Below are positions 35,020 through 44,494 of a stretch of DNA of 64,000 nucleotides, piece after piece. The stretch comes from Corallibacter vietnamensis (GTDB taxonomy: Bacteria; Bacteroidota; Bacteroidia; Flavobacteriales; Flavobacteriaceae): positions 62,001-126,000 of the forward strand of contig NZ_BAABBI010000003.1 of assembly GCF_039537875.1 (NCBI RefSeq). The letters run 5' to 3'. The notes beneath the pieces are model-generated. The model had not been told where the DNA came from. It was given only the letters and a program-made list of their open reading frames with translations, and did not search any database. Made by a program: the position numbers and the translations under genes. Each line of letters opens with the position of its first letter. Position 1 is the first letter of the stretch.

Positions 35020-35054
35020 ATTAGGTGGTTTTATGGTGTGATGCCATACCTAAT
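35020..35054. repeat. Imperfect inverted repeat between the divergent genes
   Basis: ATTAGGT (35020-35026) matches ACCTAAT (35048-35054), with inner ATGG (35033-35036) and CCAT (35044-35047). It lies between the secreted protein gene and the tetR gene. It could be a regulator site or a leader hairpin; the asymmetry of the arms makes either uncertain. Confidence 0.35.
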
Positions 35055-35152
35055 GTTGGGTAGTTTTTGGATTGCAGGATTATGTAGGAGTTACCAATGT
35101 TAAACTTTGGTTAATATCAGTATGCAGAGGTTCGTGCTAATAGTATTACTAT

Positions 35153-35160
35153 TATTTTTG
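35153..35160 (+). promoter_or_regulatory. -7 box for the tetR-ABC operon
   Basis: TATTTTTG is an exact TAnnTTTG match ending 18 bases before the ATG at 35179. It lies inside the longer frame that starts at 35107, which argues for the shorter start. Confidence 0.5.
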
Positions 35161-35178
35161 CGTGGAATATATTTGATT

Positions 35179-35859
35179 ATGGAAAATTTACTTTTAAATA
35201 TAAAAATAGATGTCCCTGCAGGTTGCTATTTAAAGCACCCAGAATCGTCAGCATTGGGAAAAAAAATATTGACTCACAGTATTATTCTTATAAATGAGAT
35301 AGGATTTGAGAACTTTAATTTTAAAAAGTTAGGCGCCCTAATACACTCAAACGAGAGTTCAATATACCGCTATTTTGAAAGTAAGCACAAGCTTCTTATT
35401 TACCTAACTTCGTGGTATTGGGGCTGGATAGAGTACCAAATGGTGATAGAGACTCATAGCCTTACTAATGATGAGGACAAGCTAAAGAAGGCGATTGATG
35501 TTCTAACGCGAGAAACGAAAGAGGTTGCTATATACAGCCATATAAATAAGGTATTATTGACGAATATTATAATAAACGAAAATTCGAAATCTTACCTTAC
35601 GAAGGATGTAGATGCGGCGAATAAAGAAGGTGTTTTTATGCCTTATAAGCGTGTTATAAAACGACTGTCTGGTATGATAACAGCTTATTGCCCTAGTTAT
35701 GAATATTCGTTAAGTTTGGCAAGTACCGTAGTACAAGGCGCATTGCACCAACAGTTTGTAAAGGCACATTTTAAAACGATAACAAACTTTGACAAGACGC
35801 ACACACTCTCACATTTTTTTACAGATATTATTATAAAAACCTTACAAGATGGCAAATAA
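35179..35859 (+). CDS. TetR/AcrR family transcriptional regulator
   Basis: This 226-residue protein has the TetR helix-turn-helix near the N-terminus (FNFKKLGALIHSNESSIYRYFESKHKLLIYL). The rest is the variable helical ligand-binding domain. The start at 35179 is preferred over 35107, because the extra 24 residues are hydrophobic and overlap a promoter box. Its end overlaps the ABC transporter gene by 11 bases, so it is co-transcribed with, and probably controls, the exporter operon. The inducer is unknown. Confidence 0.85.
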   Translation: MENLLLNIKIDVPAGCYLKHPESSALGKKILTHSIILINEIGFENFNFKKLGALIHSNESSIYRYFESKHKLLIYLTSWYWGWIEYQMVIETHSLTNDEDKLKKAIDVLTRETKEVAIYSHINKVLLTNIIINENSKSYLTKDVDAANKEGVFMPYKRVIKRLSGMITAYCPSYEYSLSLASTVVQGALHQQFVKAHFKTITNFDKTHTLSHFFTDIIIKTLQDGK

Positions 35860-37507
35860 CTCTTTAACCCCATGGCAACGTTTTTTAGGTTTGCTAGAGC
35901 TAGAGAAGAAGGATATTTTTCAAATAGCGTATTATGCCATTTTTGAAGGCCTTGTAGCTTTGTCGTTACCTTTGGGTATACAGATTATTATCAATTTGTT
36001 GCAGGGCGCACAAGTATCAGCATCTTGGGTTGTTCTGATTATTTTGGTAACCGTAGGAGTGGCGTTTTCAGGGCTATTGAAGTTGATGCAGTTGCGTATT
36101 ATAGAAACGATACAGCAGCGAATATTTACAAGAGCCTCTCTAGAGTTAAGCTATAGATTTCCTAAAATAAAGATGAAGGATTTAAGGAACTATTATTTGC
36201 CAGAGCTAGCCAATAGGTTTTTTGATACGATTACGATACAAAAGGAATTATCTAAGATATTGATAGATGTGCCTTCTGCCCTATTACAAATTGTATTTGC
36301 GCTGATATTGCTATCATTTTACCATCCGTTTTTTATAGTGTTTGGTATGCTACTTATTTTGCTGGTGTATATTGTTTTTAAGTATACCGCACGAAAAGGT
36401 TTGGAAACCAGTCTAGAAGAGTCTAAGTATAAGTACAAGGTTGCGCACTGGCTACAGGAGGTATCTAGAGCCGTAACAAGCTTTAAGCTATCAGGAAATA
36501 CCAGTCTAGCCATGCAAAAGAGTGATGATTTGGTAGATGATTATTTAAAATCTCGTGAAAGCCATTTTAGAATTCTGGTAATACAGTTTATACAAATGAT
36601 AGGCTTTAAGGTGCTTGTAACGGCAGGTTTATTGCTTATAGGAGGTGTTTTGGTACTAGATCAGCGTATGAATATTGGGCAGTTTGTAGCCGCAGAGATT
36701 ATTATTATCTTGGTAATAAACTCGGTAGAAAAGCTTATTTTAGGATTAGGCTCGTTTTATGATGTACTAACCAGTATAGAAAAATTAGGTCAAGTCATAG
36801 ATAAGCCAATAGAGTCACAAACGGGGGAAGTTGTGCATAGTGGAAGTTCACTGCGTATAGTGCTAAAGGACGTAAACTACGAAGTAAAAGAGCGCAACAC
36901 CCCGATACTAAAAGCTATAAACTTGGCGATAGAATCACAGGACAAGATACTAGTAAAAGGAGAAAGTGGCGCAGGGAAGTCAAGTTTACTACACCTAATA
37001 ACCGGTGTTATACTGCCAACCTCGGGCTATATTTATGTAAACGATTTATCAATTGAGAGTTTGCATATAAACAAATATAGAGCGCAGTTGGGATTATCGT
37101 TATCAACCGAAACCCCTTTTGAAGGTACCATACGCGAGAACGTGACCTTTGGCAATAAGGACATAAGTGATGACGCGATATATGAAGTATTTAAGCACAT
37201 AGGACTTACGGAGTTTTTGCAGCAACAACCCAAAGGTTTAAATACGATATTAAAACCCGAAGGAAAGCAAATGGCTTATACCATAGCCAAGAAAATAGTA
37301 TTGGCTCGTGCTATAGTTAAGAAGCCCAAGGTGTTGATACTAGAAGACCCATTGGATCAGTTTAAGAAAAATGAGGCAAAGCAAATTATAGATTTCTTAA
37401 TAGATGAACGTCATGCATGGAGTATGGTTGTAGTAAGTAATAATGACTATTGGGACTTGAAATGCAACAAACACATTGTATTAAATAAAGGAGAAATCGT
37501 ACACTAA
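35849..37507 (+). CDS. ABC exporter subunit with degenerate ATPase motifs
   Basis: This 552-residue protein has an N-terminal type IV ABC exporter membrane domain (about 25-310) and a nucleotide-binding domain (about 335-552). Walker A is intact (GESGAGKSS, K377). Other motifs are altered: the Q-loop glutamine is replaced (S419 by alignment), the LSGGQ signature is replaced by PEGKQM, the Walker B end reads LILEDP instead of LDEP (E499, D500), and the H-loop histidine is N531. It lies between tetR and hlyD-type genes, with tolC following, so the operon resembles a type I secretion or efflux system. The low-activity reading is inferred; the related family in this phylum may conserve these changes. 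Confidence 0.82.
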   Translation: MANNSLTPWQRFLGLLELEKKDIFQIAYYAIFEGLVALSLPLGIQIIINLLQGAQVSASWVVLIILVTVGVAFSGLLKLMQLRIIETIQQRIFTRASLELSYRFPKIKMKDLRNYYLPELANRFFDTITIQKELSKILIDVPSALLQIVFALILLSFYHPFFIVFGMLLILLVYIVFKYTARKGLETSLEESKYKYKVAHWLQEVSRAVTSFKLSGNTSLAMQKSDDLVDDYLKSRESHFRILVIQFIQMIGFKVLVTAGLLLIGGVLVLDQRMNIGQFVAAEIIIILVINSVEKLILGLGSFYDVLTSIEKLGQVIDKPIESQTGEVVHSGSSLRIVLKDVNYEVKERNTPILKAINLAIESQDKILVKGESGAGKSSLLHLITGVILPTSGYIYVNDLSIESLHINKYRAQLGLSLSTETPFEGTIRENVTFGNKDISDDAIYEVFKHIGLTEFLQQQPKGLNTILKPEGKQMAYTIAKKIVLARAIVKKPKVLILEDPLDQFKKNEAKQIIDFLIDERHAWSMVVVSNNDYWDLKCNKHIVLNKGEIVH

Positions 37508-37517
37508 AACAACGTTT

Positions 37518-38861
37518 ATGCTAAACATATCAAAAAATAGTGTTTCAGAATATATAGATTTAAGTAAGTTTAAATCAGGTAAAGAAATTTTTAATAAAGC
37601 ATACCATAAGCGATTTAAAAGTTTTTTATTGGTGTTTTCGGTAATTATGCTCATCATATTATTTTTACCATGGACACAAAACATAACAAGCTCTGGTAGT
37701 GTAACCACGCTAAAACCTAACCAGCGACCACAAACCTTACAGTCTCAAATACCAGGACGTATTGAGCAGTGGTTTGTACAAGAAGGTGATTTTGTGAAGG
37801 CAGGAGATACCATTTTACGTATTTCGGAAGTAAAGAGTGATTACTTTGATGTAGAGCTAGCCCAACGAACCAATGTACAGCTAGATGCAAAATCATCATC
37901 AGTAAGTGCCTATAAGAATAAGATACAAGCCTTGAACAACCAAATAAGTGCGTTGTATAATGAGCGTAGGCTAAAGCTAGAACAAGCAAAAAACAAGCTA
38001 AAACAGGCGCACCTAAAAGTAAAAACCGATAGTATAGACCTTGAGGCCCTAAAAATAAAGGCAGATATAGCCAACACCCAATACAACAGAACGGTAGATT
38101 TACAAGCCGAAGGCTTGAAAGCAGTAAAAGATGTAGAAGACTCAAGGAATAAATTGCAAGAAGCAAGCGCGAAGCTTGTATCAGCAGAAAACAAGTTTTT
38201 GGTAGCCAAAAACGAGGTTATAAATAGTGAGTTGGCCATATCTACCCTACAAGCTACGTATGCCGATAAGATATCAAAAGCACAAAGTGATTTATATGCC
38301 ACACAATCTAGCGCATATGATACCGAAGTACAAGTATCAAAACTAGAAACCGATTTGGCTAACTATACCAAACGTAGCAGCTTACTGTATGTAACAGCGC
38401 CCCAAGATGGTTTTATAAATAAAGCTATAAAGTCTGGAATAGGAGAAACCTTTAAAGAAGGCGAGCAATTGGTGAGCATCATGCCCTCTAATTATGAGTT
38501 GGCCGTAGAGATGTATGTAAAACCTATAGATTTACCTTTGATACATGTAGGAGAAGATGTGCGTGTACAGTTTGACGGTTGGCCAGCTATAGTATTTAGC
38601 GGATGGCCCAATGTATCATACGGAACCTATGCAGCAAAAATAGTAGCGATAGAAAACTTTATAAGTCCTAACGGTAAGTATCGTGTGTTGCTATCACCCA
38701 ATGAAGAAGCGGCGAAATGGCCAGAAGCCATACGTGTAGGATCAGGCGCAAAAACGATTGCTTTGCTAGATAATGTTCCTATATGGTTTGAGATATGGAG
38801 GCAAATAAACAGCTTCCCTCCTAACTTTTATCAACCAAAAGTAGCACCAACAAAAAAGTAA
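37518..38861 (+). CDS. HlyD-family membrane fusion protein
   Basis: This 447-residue protein has one N-terminal membrane helix (about 36-55), a biotinyl-lipoyl-like half-motif (PGRIEQWFVQEGDFVKAGDTILRISE), a long coiled coil (about 115-290), and the second half-motif with TAPQDGFINKAIKSGIGETFKEGEQLVSI. It would connect the ABC subunit to the TolC-like protein across the periplasm. It starts 10 bases after the ABC gene; tolC follows after 23 bases. Confidence 0.92.
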   Translation: MLNISKNSVSEYIDLSKFKSGKEIFNKAYHKRFKSFLLVFSVIMLIILFLPWTQNITSSGSVTTLKPNQRPQTLQSQIPGRIEQWFVQEGDFVKAGDTILRISEVKSDYFDVELAQRTNVQLDAKSSSVSAYKNKIQALNNQISALYNERRLKLEQAKNKLKQAHLKVKTDSIDLEALKIKADIANTQYNRTVDLQAEGLKAVKDVEDSRNKLQEASAKLVSAENKFLVAKNEVINSELAISTLQATYADKISKAQSDLYATQSSAYDTEVQVSKLETDLANYTKRSSLLYVTAPQDGFINKAIKSGIGETFKEGEQLVSIMPSNYELAVEMYVKPIDLPLIHVGEDVRVQFDGWPAIVFSGWPNVSYGTYAAKIVAIENFISPNGKYRVLLSPNEEAAKWPEAIRVGSGAKTIALLDNVPIWFEIWRQINSFPPNFYQPKVAPTKK

Positions 38862-38884
38862 CAACCGCACACAGGCATCATTTT

Positions 38885-40276
38885 ATGAAACAAGCATTTA
38901 GCTATATATTACTATTATTCTTTATAAGTGGGTTTTCACAAGATATAACCCATACCATATCTCTAGAAGAATATTTGGGGTATGTAAAAAAATACCACCC
39001 TATAGTCAAGCAAACGCACTTAATAACAAGCGAAGGCGAAGCAAAACTATTGAAGTCTCGTGGTGCATTTGACCCGAAAATAGCTGTTGATTATAACAGA
39101 AAAAAGTTTGATGATAGTAAATACTACAACAAGCTAAATACGGTTTTTAAGATACCAACATGGTATGGCGTTGAGCTAAAAGCCACCTATGAAAACAATG
39201 ATGGCAAGTACTTAAACCCTGAACTAAACACTCCTGACGATGGTTTGTATAGCGCAGGCGTATCGGTATCATTAGCCAAAGGGTTGTTTATGAACGAACG
39301 CATGGCAACATTAAAACAAGCAAAACTGTTTACACAACAAGCCCAAGCCGAGCAACAGTTGGTTGTAAATGACATTATTTACAATGCGTTATCCTCTTAC
39401 TTTAATTGGTTAAAAAACTATCAGTCTCTAAAAACCTATGAAGCGTTTACCGAAAATGCTGAAACCCGACTAGAGATTGTAAAGAAAAGTTACTTTGCAG
39501 GCGACAAACCCGCTATAGATACGCTTGAGGCAGGTATCAATTTGAAAAACAGATTGGTAGATTTAGAAAAAGCTAAAATAGGTTATATAAAATCTAAACT
39601 AGCGCTATCAAATTATTTATGGATAGAAAACAATATTCCGTTAGAGCTTGAAGACGCTGTTGTACCAGATTTGAATACCATATATGTTGTAGATCAGGTT
39701 TTAAATAGTTCGATTTTAAATGAAGAAGCGATAGATATAACGAATCACCCTAAAATAAGAGCATTACAAGTAAAAAGAGATATACTGACTATTGATAAGA
39801 AATTGAAAACAAACAATTTACTGCCAACAATAGATTTGCAATATAATTTTTTAACAACAGATTTTGATCCTTTGAGTTCGTTAAACACAGCCAACTATAA
39901 AAGTGGCTTGCAGGTTAACTTTCCGTTGTTTTTAAGAAAAGAACGTGGGGATTTGAAATTGGCAAAAATAAAGCTACAAGATGTCACTTTAGATTTAGTA
40001 GCCACAGAGGTTTCGTTGAAAAATAAAATACAATCAAACATACAAGAAATAACCTCTTACACCAATCAACACACCATATTACTAGACCTAGTAGAAGACT
40101 CAAAAAAGCTTGTACAGGGCGAAGACAGAAAGTTTGACATAGGAGAAGGCTCTCTGTTTTTGGTAAACTACCGAGAAGTTAAGCTTATAGAAAGTCAGCT
40201 AAAACGTATAGATGCAGAATATCAATTACTGAATAGCAAGACACGATTATTAAGGACTTTAAGTAGTTTGTACTAA
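38885..40276 (+). CDS. TolC-family outer membrane efflux protein
   Basis: This 463-residue protein has a signal peptide (cleavage near GFSQ, about 19). The long helical hairpins and repeated pattern fit the TolC trimeric channel (SLEEYLGYVKKYHPIVKQ at the N-terminus; LKTYEAFTENAETRLEIVKKSYFAGDKPAIDTLEAG in the middle). It ends the tetR-ABC-hlyD-tolC operon, and a clear terminator follows. The cargo is not shown by the sequence; no toxin or bacteriocin gene is adjacent. Confidence 0.92.
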   Translation: MKQAFSYILLLFFISGFSQDITHTISLEEYLGYVKKYHPIVKQTHLITSEGEAKLLKSRGAFDPKIAVDYNRKKFDDSKYYNKLNTVFKIPTWYGVELKATYENNDGKYLNPELNTPDDGLYSAGVSVSLAKGLFMNERMATLKQAKLFTQQAQAEQQLVVNDIIYNALSSYFNWLKNYQSLKTYEAFTENAETRLEIVKKSYFAGDKPAIDTLEAGINLKNRLVDLEKAKIGYIKSKLALSNYLWIENNIPLELEDAVVPDLNTIYVVDQVLNSSILNEEAIDITNHPKIRALQVKRDILTIDKKLKTNNLLPTIDLQYNFLTTDFDPLSSLNTANYKSGLQVNFPLFLRKERGDLKLAKIKLQDVTLDLVATEVSLKNKIQSNIQEITSYTNQHTILLDLVEDSKKLVQGEDRKFDIGEGSLFLVNYREVKLIESQLKRIDAEYQLLNSKTRLLRTLSSLY

Positions 40277-40325
40277 CACGATTTAAGTAGCACAACTACC
40301 CTATTATATAAAGAAACAACGTACC

Positions 40326-40354
40326 AAAGCTTGATTGCGATAATCAAGCTTTTT
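40326..40354 (+). terminator. Terminator of the export operon
   Basis: AAAGCTTGATT (40326-40336) pairs with AATCAAGCTTT (40342-40352) around a 5-base loop, followed by a T tract. Confidence 0.92.
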
Positions 40355-40494
40355 TTATGCGCACTTAACTTTCATAACACACAAGAAACTTTATTTTAAC
40401 GATAACGCCATTAAATTAACCCAGTCATAATATTATGTTTCTAGTAGATTAATACTGTAAGATTACTTTCACGTTTTAATCTTAACTAAACATT

Positions 40495-43400
40495 ATGAAG
40501 AAAAAAATTACACTTTTAAGTGCCCTATTTTTAACCTACCTAATAAGCTACTCTCAAGTATCGCTACAGATTACCGAAATCTGGCCAGGCAATGGCGAAG
40601 GCGATAATTTAACTGCCGATTGGTTTGAAATAACCAACACAGGCAGCGTAGCTTGGACACCCGCTATGGGAGATTTATATTTTGATGATGAATCTCAAGA
40701 CCCATTAGATGCTGCATTGATAAGCGGTATAACCAGTATACAACCCGGAGAAGCTGTGATAGCTATAGATGACAATGATACTGCCGAGTTTGTTGCCGTT
40801 TGGGGAAGTTATTACGACTTAACTCATGTACAAATAGGTACATATAGTGGCGCTGGATTAGGCGGCGGTGGCGATGCTGTAACACTATTTATGAGCCTAG
40901 GCGCACCAACCGATGCTAGTAGCATTATAGATGCAGAAGCCTATCCAGATACCGATGCTAACCCTGGGCAATCTTATGATGTAACCAATGCCGCATTTAG
41001 TGTTATTGGTTCAATGCCATTTCAGCCTGTAGCAACTGCTGTAAACGATATGAATGAATCGGCAGTAGGATCGCCAGGGAATCAAGGACCAGCAATACCT
41101 AATTTACAAATCACAGAGATTTGGCCAGGTAATGGCGAAGGCGATAATTTAACTGCCGATTGGTTTGAAATAACAAATTTAGGTCCTGGTGTATGGACGC
41201 CATCTATGGGAGATTTATATTTTGATGATGAATCTCAAGACCCGTTAGATGCTGCATTGATAAGCGGTATAACCAGTATACAACCCGGAGAAGCTGTGAT
41301 AGCTATAGATGACAATGATACTGCCGAGTTTGTTGCCGTTTGGGGAAGTTATTACGACTTAACTCAAGTACAAATAGGTACATATAGTGGCGCTGGATTA
41401 GGCGGCGGTGGCGATGCTGTAACACTATTTATGAGTATAGGCGCACCAACCGATGCTAGTAGTATTGTAGATGTAGAAGCCTATCCAGATACCGATGCTA
41501 ACCCAGGACAATCTTATGATGTAACCAATGCTGCATTTAGCGTTATTGGTTCAATGCCATTTCAGCCTGTAGCAACTGCTGTAAACGATATGAATGAATC
41601 GGCAGTAGGATCGCCAGGAAACCAAGGCCCTTTAGCGCCTTCAACATTACTTATTACAGTTGATGTTGCTAATTTGACATCTTACCTAAACTTGCCAGAA
41701 GATAATGCCGGTTATGTAAGTGGAGTTGTGAATGACCCAACAGATCCAGCAAGTACCATAGGGATTCCTTTTCAAGTATCAGATGCCGAAACACCGTTAG
41801 CAGATTTAGTAGTAACCGCAACAAGTAGTGACGAAGCAATAGTACCTAATGCCAACCTTGTTTTGACAGGAACTAATGGTGATAGAACATTAACAATAAC
41901 ACCTATTGCAACAGGCTTTACAACCATTTCAGTAGTTGTAGAAGATGCCGATATGAATACAGCAAGTTATACTATAAGCTATGCAGCATCCGATGCATCA
42001 GTAACACCAAGTAGTAGTTGGTTTCATACAGGAGCTTCAGACGGTTCAACCGGAATCGCTATAGAAGACAACTATATTTGGATTGGAGATGATGAAGATC
42101 AAACATTACGTTTATATAACGGCGAACATTCAGGATTACCAATTAAAGAACTAGATTTTAATGGCGCTTTAGGTAGTACAGAAGAAGCCGATTTAGAAGG
42201 TTCATTTAGAGTAGGAAATACAATTTATTGGATAGGATCAACATCAGAAACCGATAGGTCAGTGATATTTTCAACACAAATATCAGGTTCAGGAGCCGCT
42301 TCTACCCTAACCTACAATGATAAATATACAAGTTTATATGCCGACTTAATTGCATGGGACACAAACAACGTACACGGTTTAGGTGCCAACTATTTTGGAT
42401 TAAGCACCGCTATAGAAATAGAAGCATTAGCACTAGCTCCAAATAGTTCAACAACAGCATATTTAGGATTGCGCAGTACTACATCTCAAAATAAAGCAGT
42501 AGTCATACCCGTAACAAACTTTACAAGCTTACCGGGAATGGCATCAGGATCAGCAAATTTTGATACACCTATACTTATTGATTTAAAAGGACGTAGCTTA
42601 CGTAGTATGGAATGTAATGATAATGGATGTATATTAATAGGCGGTCCATTTGGAACACAAACGGATTTTAAACTTTATACATGGACTGGAGAAGCCGCAG
42701 ATGCCCCAGAGCTTCGAGCAGCAGATTTAACAGCACTAAACACGCATGGTTCATTTGAAGGATTAGTAGCGTTACCAAACTCGACTTTTATGGGAGCAGA
42801 TGGCGACACAGATACCGTAAAGCTTCTTGTAGATTTAGGAGCAACAGTGATTTATAATGACGGAACAGAAAATAAAGACCAGCGTGCAACGTGGAAAAAG
42901 TTTAGAAGTGACCTAGTTACATTAGGCGCTGTTACAGAACCGCTTATAAAAACTCCGGTAATTAATGAATTTGTTGTTGACCATTCAGGAACAGATACCG
43001 CAGAATTTATAGAAATATATGGTGATCCATACACAGACTATTCGGCATATACCCTAGTAGAAATAGAAGGAGACAGCAGTTCTCCGGGCTTGATTGATGA
43101 TGGCGTATTTACTTTAGGAACAACCGATGAAAACGGATTTTGGACTACACCATTTCAATCTAACGTTATAGAAAATGGTACTATGACATTACTACTAGTA
43201 GAAGGTTACACAGGCATTGTAGGAGATGATATAGATACGAATGATGATGGTGTTATTGATATGCCATATTGGATCAATATAGTAGATGGTATAGCAAGTT
43301 CAGATGGTGATGAAAACGATCTTGTTTATGCATTAGATTTAACTCCTGATTTTGATGGCAGCACCTTTCAAGTAGGAGGTGCATCACGTATTCCTAACGG

Positions 43401-44337
43401 ATTAGATACAGATAGCACTTCTGACTGGGTAAGAAATGACTATGATGGTGAAGGACTTTCAGGATTTGGATTTACAGGAACCCCAGAAGAAGGCGAAGCA
43501 ATAAACACGCCAAATGCCTATAATACATTAGTTGGTCCGACACTGAATATTACAGAAATATGGCCAGGAAATGGTGATGGAGATAACCTAACAGCAGACT
43601 GGTTTGAGATAACCAATAACGGCCCGATAGCATGGACACCAGCATCAGGAGGTTTATACTTTGACGATGAGTCTCAAGATCCTGCATCGGCTGTACTAAT
43701 AAGTGGTATTAGCTCTATAGCACCAGGAGAATCTGTTGTAGCTATTGATGCAGCAGACACCGCTAATTTTATAGCTGTTTGGGGTGGTGTTTATAATCTT
43801 ACAGACGTACAAATAGGAACTTATGCCGGTGCTGGTTTATCAGGCGGAGGCGATATGGTAACGCTTTGGATAGGAGATCCTTTAACAGTAGGAACTATTG
43901 TAGATGCAGAAGCATATCCAGATACCGCTTTATATCCAGGACAATCATATGATGTTGAAAAAGGAGGTTTTAGTGTTGTAGATGAAGCGCCATATATGCC
44001 AGCAGCAACGGCAGGTAATGATATGGGAGAATCTGCAGTAGGATCACCAGGAAATCAAGGACAGTTATTAAGCGTAGTAGAATTCAACACGCGTATAAAC
44101 ACCTTGAAAGCTTACCCAATTCCTTTTGATGATGTATTATACATAGACGTTGATTTACAAACTACAAAAACCACAACGATTCAAATAGTTGATATATTAG
44201 GTTCTGTAGTTTATAATAATCAAATAGTTTTGTCAGGCGAGAAAACAGCGATAAAAAACCTGTCTAATTTATCATCAGGAGTTTATGTGTTACAAATACC
44301 TGAATTAAAAATTAGTAAGAAACTTGTGAAAAAGTAA
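40495..44337 (+). CDS. Large T9SS surface protein with repeated lamin-tail-like domains
   Basis: This 1280-residue protein has a signal peptide (cleavage near SYSQ, about 21). It carries three copies of a beta-sandwich domain of the lamin-tail type, which begin with ITEIWPGNG (near residues 25, 205 and 1017). The first two copies are almost identical in DNA. Residues about 505-800 look like a beta-propeller-type domain (SSWFHTGASDGSTGIAIEDNYIWIGDD). A further lamin-tail-like stretch begins near 823 (INEFVVDHSGTDTAEFIEIYG). The last ~75 residues are a T9SS type A sorting domain (YPIPFDDVLYIDV, ending KKLVKK). It is probably a cell-surface or released adhesin or enzyme; no catalytic residues are clear. 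Confidence 0.87.
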   Translation: MKKKITLLSALFLTYLISYSQVSLQITEIWPGNGEGDNLTADWFEITNTGSVAWTPAMGDLYFDDESQDPLDAALISGITSIQPGEAVIAIDDNDTAEFVAVWGSYYDLTHVQIGTYSGAGLGGGGDAVTLFMSLGAPTDASSIIDAEAYPDTDANPGQSYDVTNAAFSVIGSMPFQPVATAVNDMNESAVGSPGNQGPAIPNLQITEIWPGNGEGDNLTADWFEITNLGPGVWTPSMGDLYFDDESQDPLDAALISGITSIQPGEAVIAIDDNDTAEFVAVWGSYYDLTQVQIGTYSGAGLGGGGDAVTLFMSIGAPTDASSIVDVEAYPDTDANPGQSYDVTNAAFSVIGSMPFQPVATAVNDMNESAVGSPGNQGPLAPSTLLITVDVANLTSYLNLPEDNAGYVSGVVNDPTDPASTIGIPFQVSDAETPLADLVVTATSSDEAIVPNANLVLTGTNGDRTLTITPIATGFTTISVVVEDADMNTASYTISYAASDASVTPSSSWFHTGASDGSTGIAIEDNYIWIGDDEDQTLRLYNGEHSGLPIKELDFNGALGSTEEADLEGSFRVGNTIYWIGSTSETDRSVIFSTQISGSGAASTLTYNDKYTSLYADLIAWDTNNVHGLGANYFGLSTAIEIEALALAPNSSTTAYLGLRSTTSQNKAVVIPVTNFTSLPGMASGSANFDTPILIDLKGRSLRSMECNDNGCILIGGPFGTQTDFKLYTWTGEAADAPELRAADLTALNTHGSFEGLVALPNSTFMGADGDTDTVKLLVDLGATVIYNDGTENKDQRATWKKFRSDLVTLGAVTEPLIKTPVINEFVVDHSGTDTAEFIEIYGDPYTDYSAYTLVEIEGDSSSPGLIDDGVFTLGTTDENGFWTTPFQSNVIENGTMTLLLVEGYTGIVGDDIDTNDDGVIDMPYWINIVDGIASSDGDENDLVYALDLTPDFDGSTFQVGGASRIPNGLDTDSTSDWVRNDYDGEGLSGFGFTGTPEEGEAINTPNAYNTLVGPTLNITEIWPGNGDGDNLTADWFEITNNGPIAWTPASGGLYFDDESQDPASAVLISGISSIAPGESVVAIDAADTANFIAVWGGVYNLTDVQIGTYAGAGLSGGGDMVTLWIGDPLTVGTIVDAEAYPDTALYPGQSYDVEKGGFSVVDEAPYMPAATAGNDMGESAVGSPGNQGQLLSVVEFNTRINTLKAYPIPFDDVLYIDVDLQTTKTTTIQIVDILGSVVYNNQIVLSGEKTAIKNLSNLSSGVYVLQIPELKISKKLVKK
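40567..41630. repeat. Near-identical 540-bp direct duplication inside the surface protein gene
   Basis: The segment at about 40567-41090 recurs at 41107-41630, offset by exactly 540 bases (180 codons). Blocks such as 40741-40800 and 41281-41340 are identical, and neighbouring 60-base blocks differ by only one base. A third, clearly diverged copy lies at about 43543-44060. The high identity of the first two points to recent duplication or gene conversion. Confidence 0.92.
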
Positions 44338-44360
44338 TCTATTACTTCCCCTTTTTTATA

Positions 44361-44394
44361 AAAAGCCAGTAACTTAATAATTACTGGCTTTTAT
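44361..44394 (+). terminator. Rho-independent terminator
   Basis: AAAAGCCAGTAA (44361-44372) pairs with TTACTGGCTTTT (44381-44392) around an 8-base loop. Confidence 0.9.
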
Positions 44395-44494
44395 TTTGAT
44401 AAATTCATAAATCTCATCACTCTATTGAAAAAAAACAAATAATTTGCTTAAATTAATTGTTTGAATATGAATATATAATTCGAGTAAGCTACTA

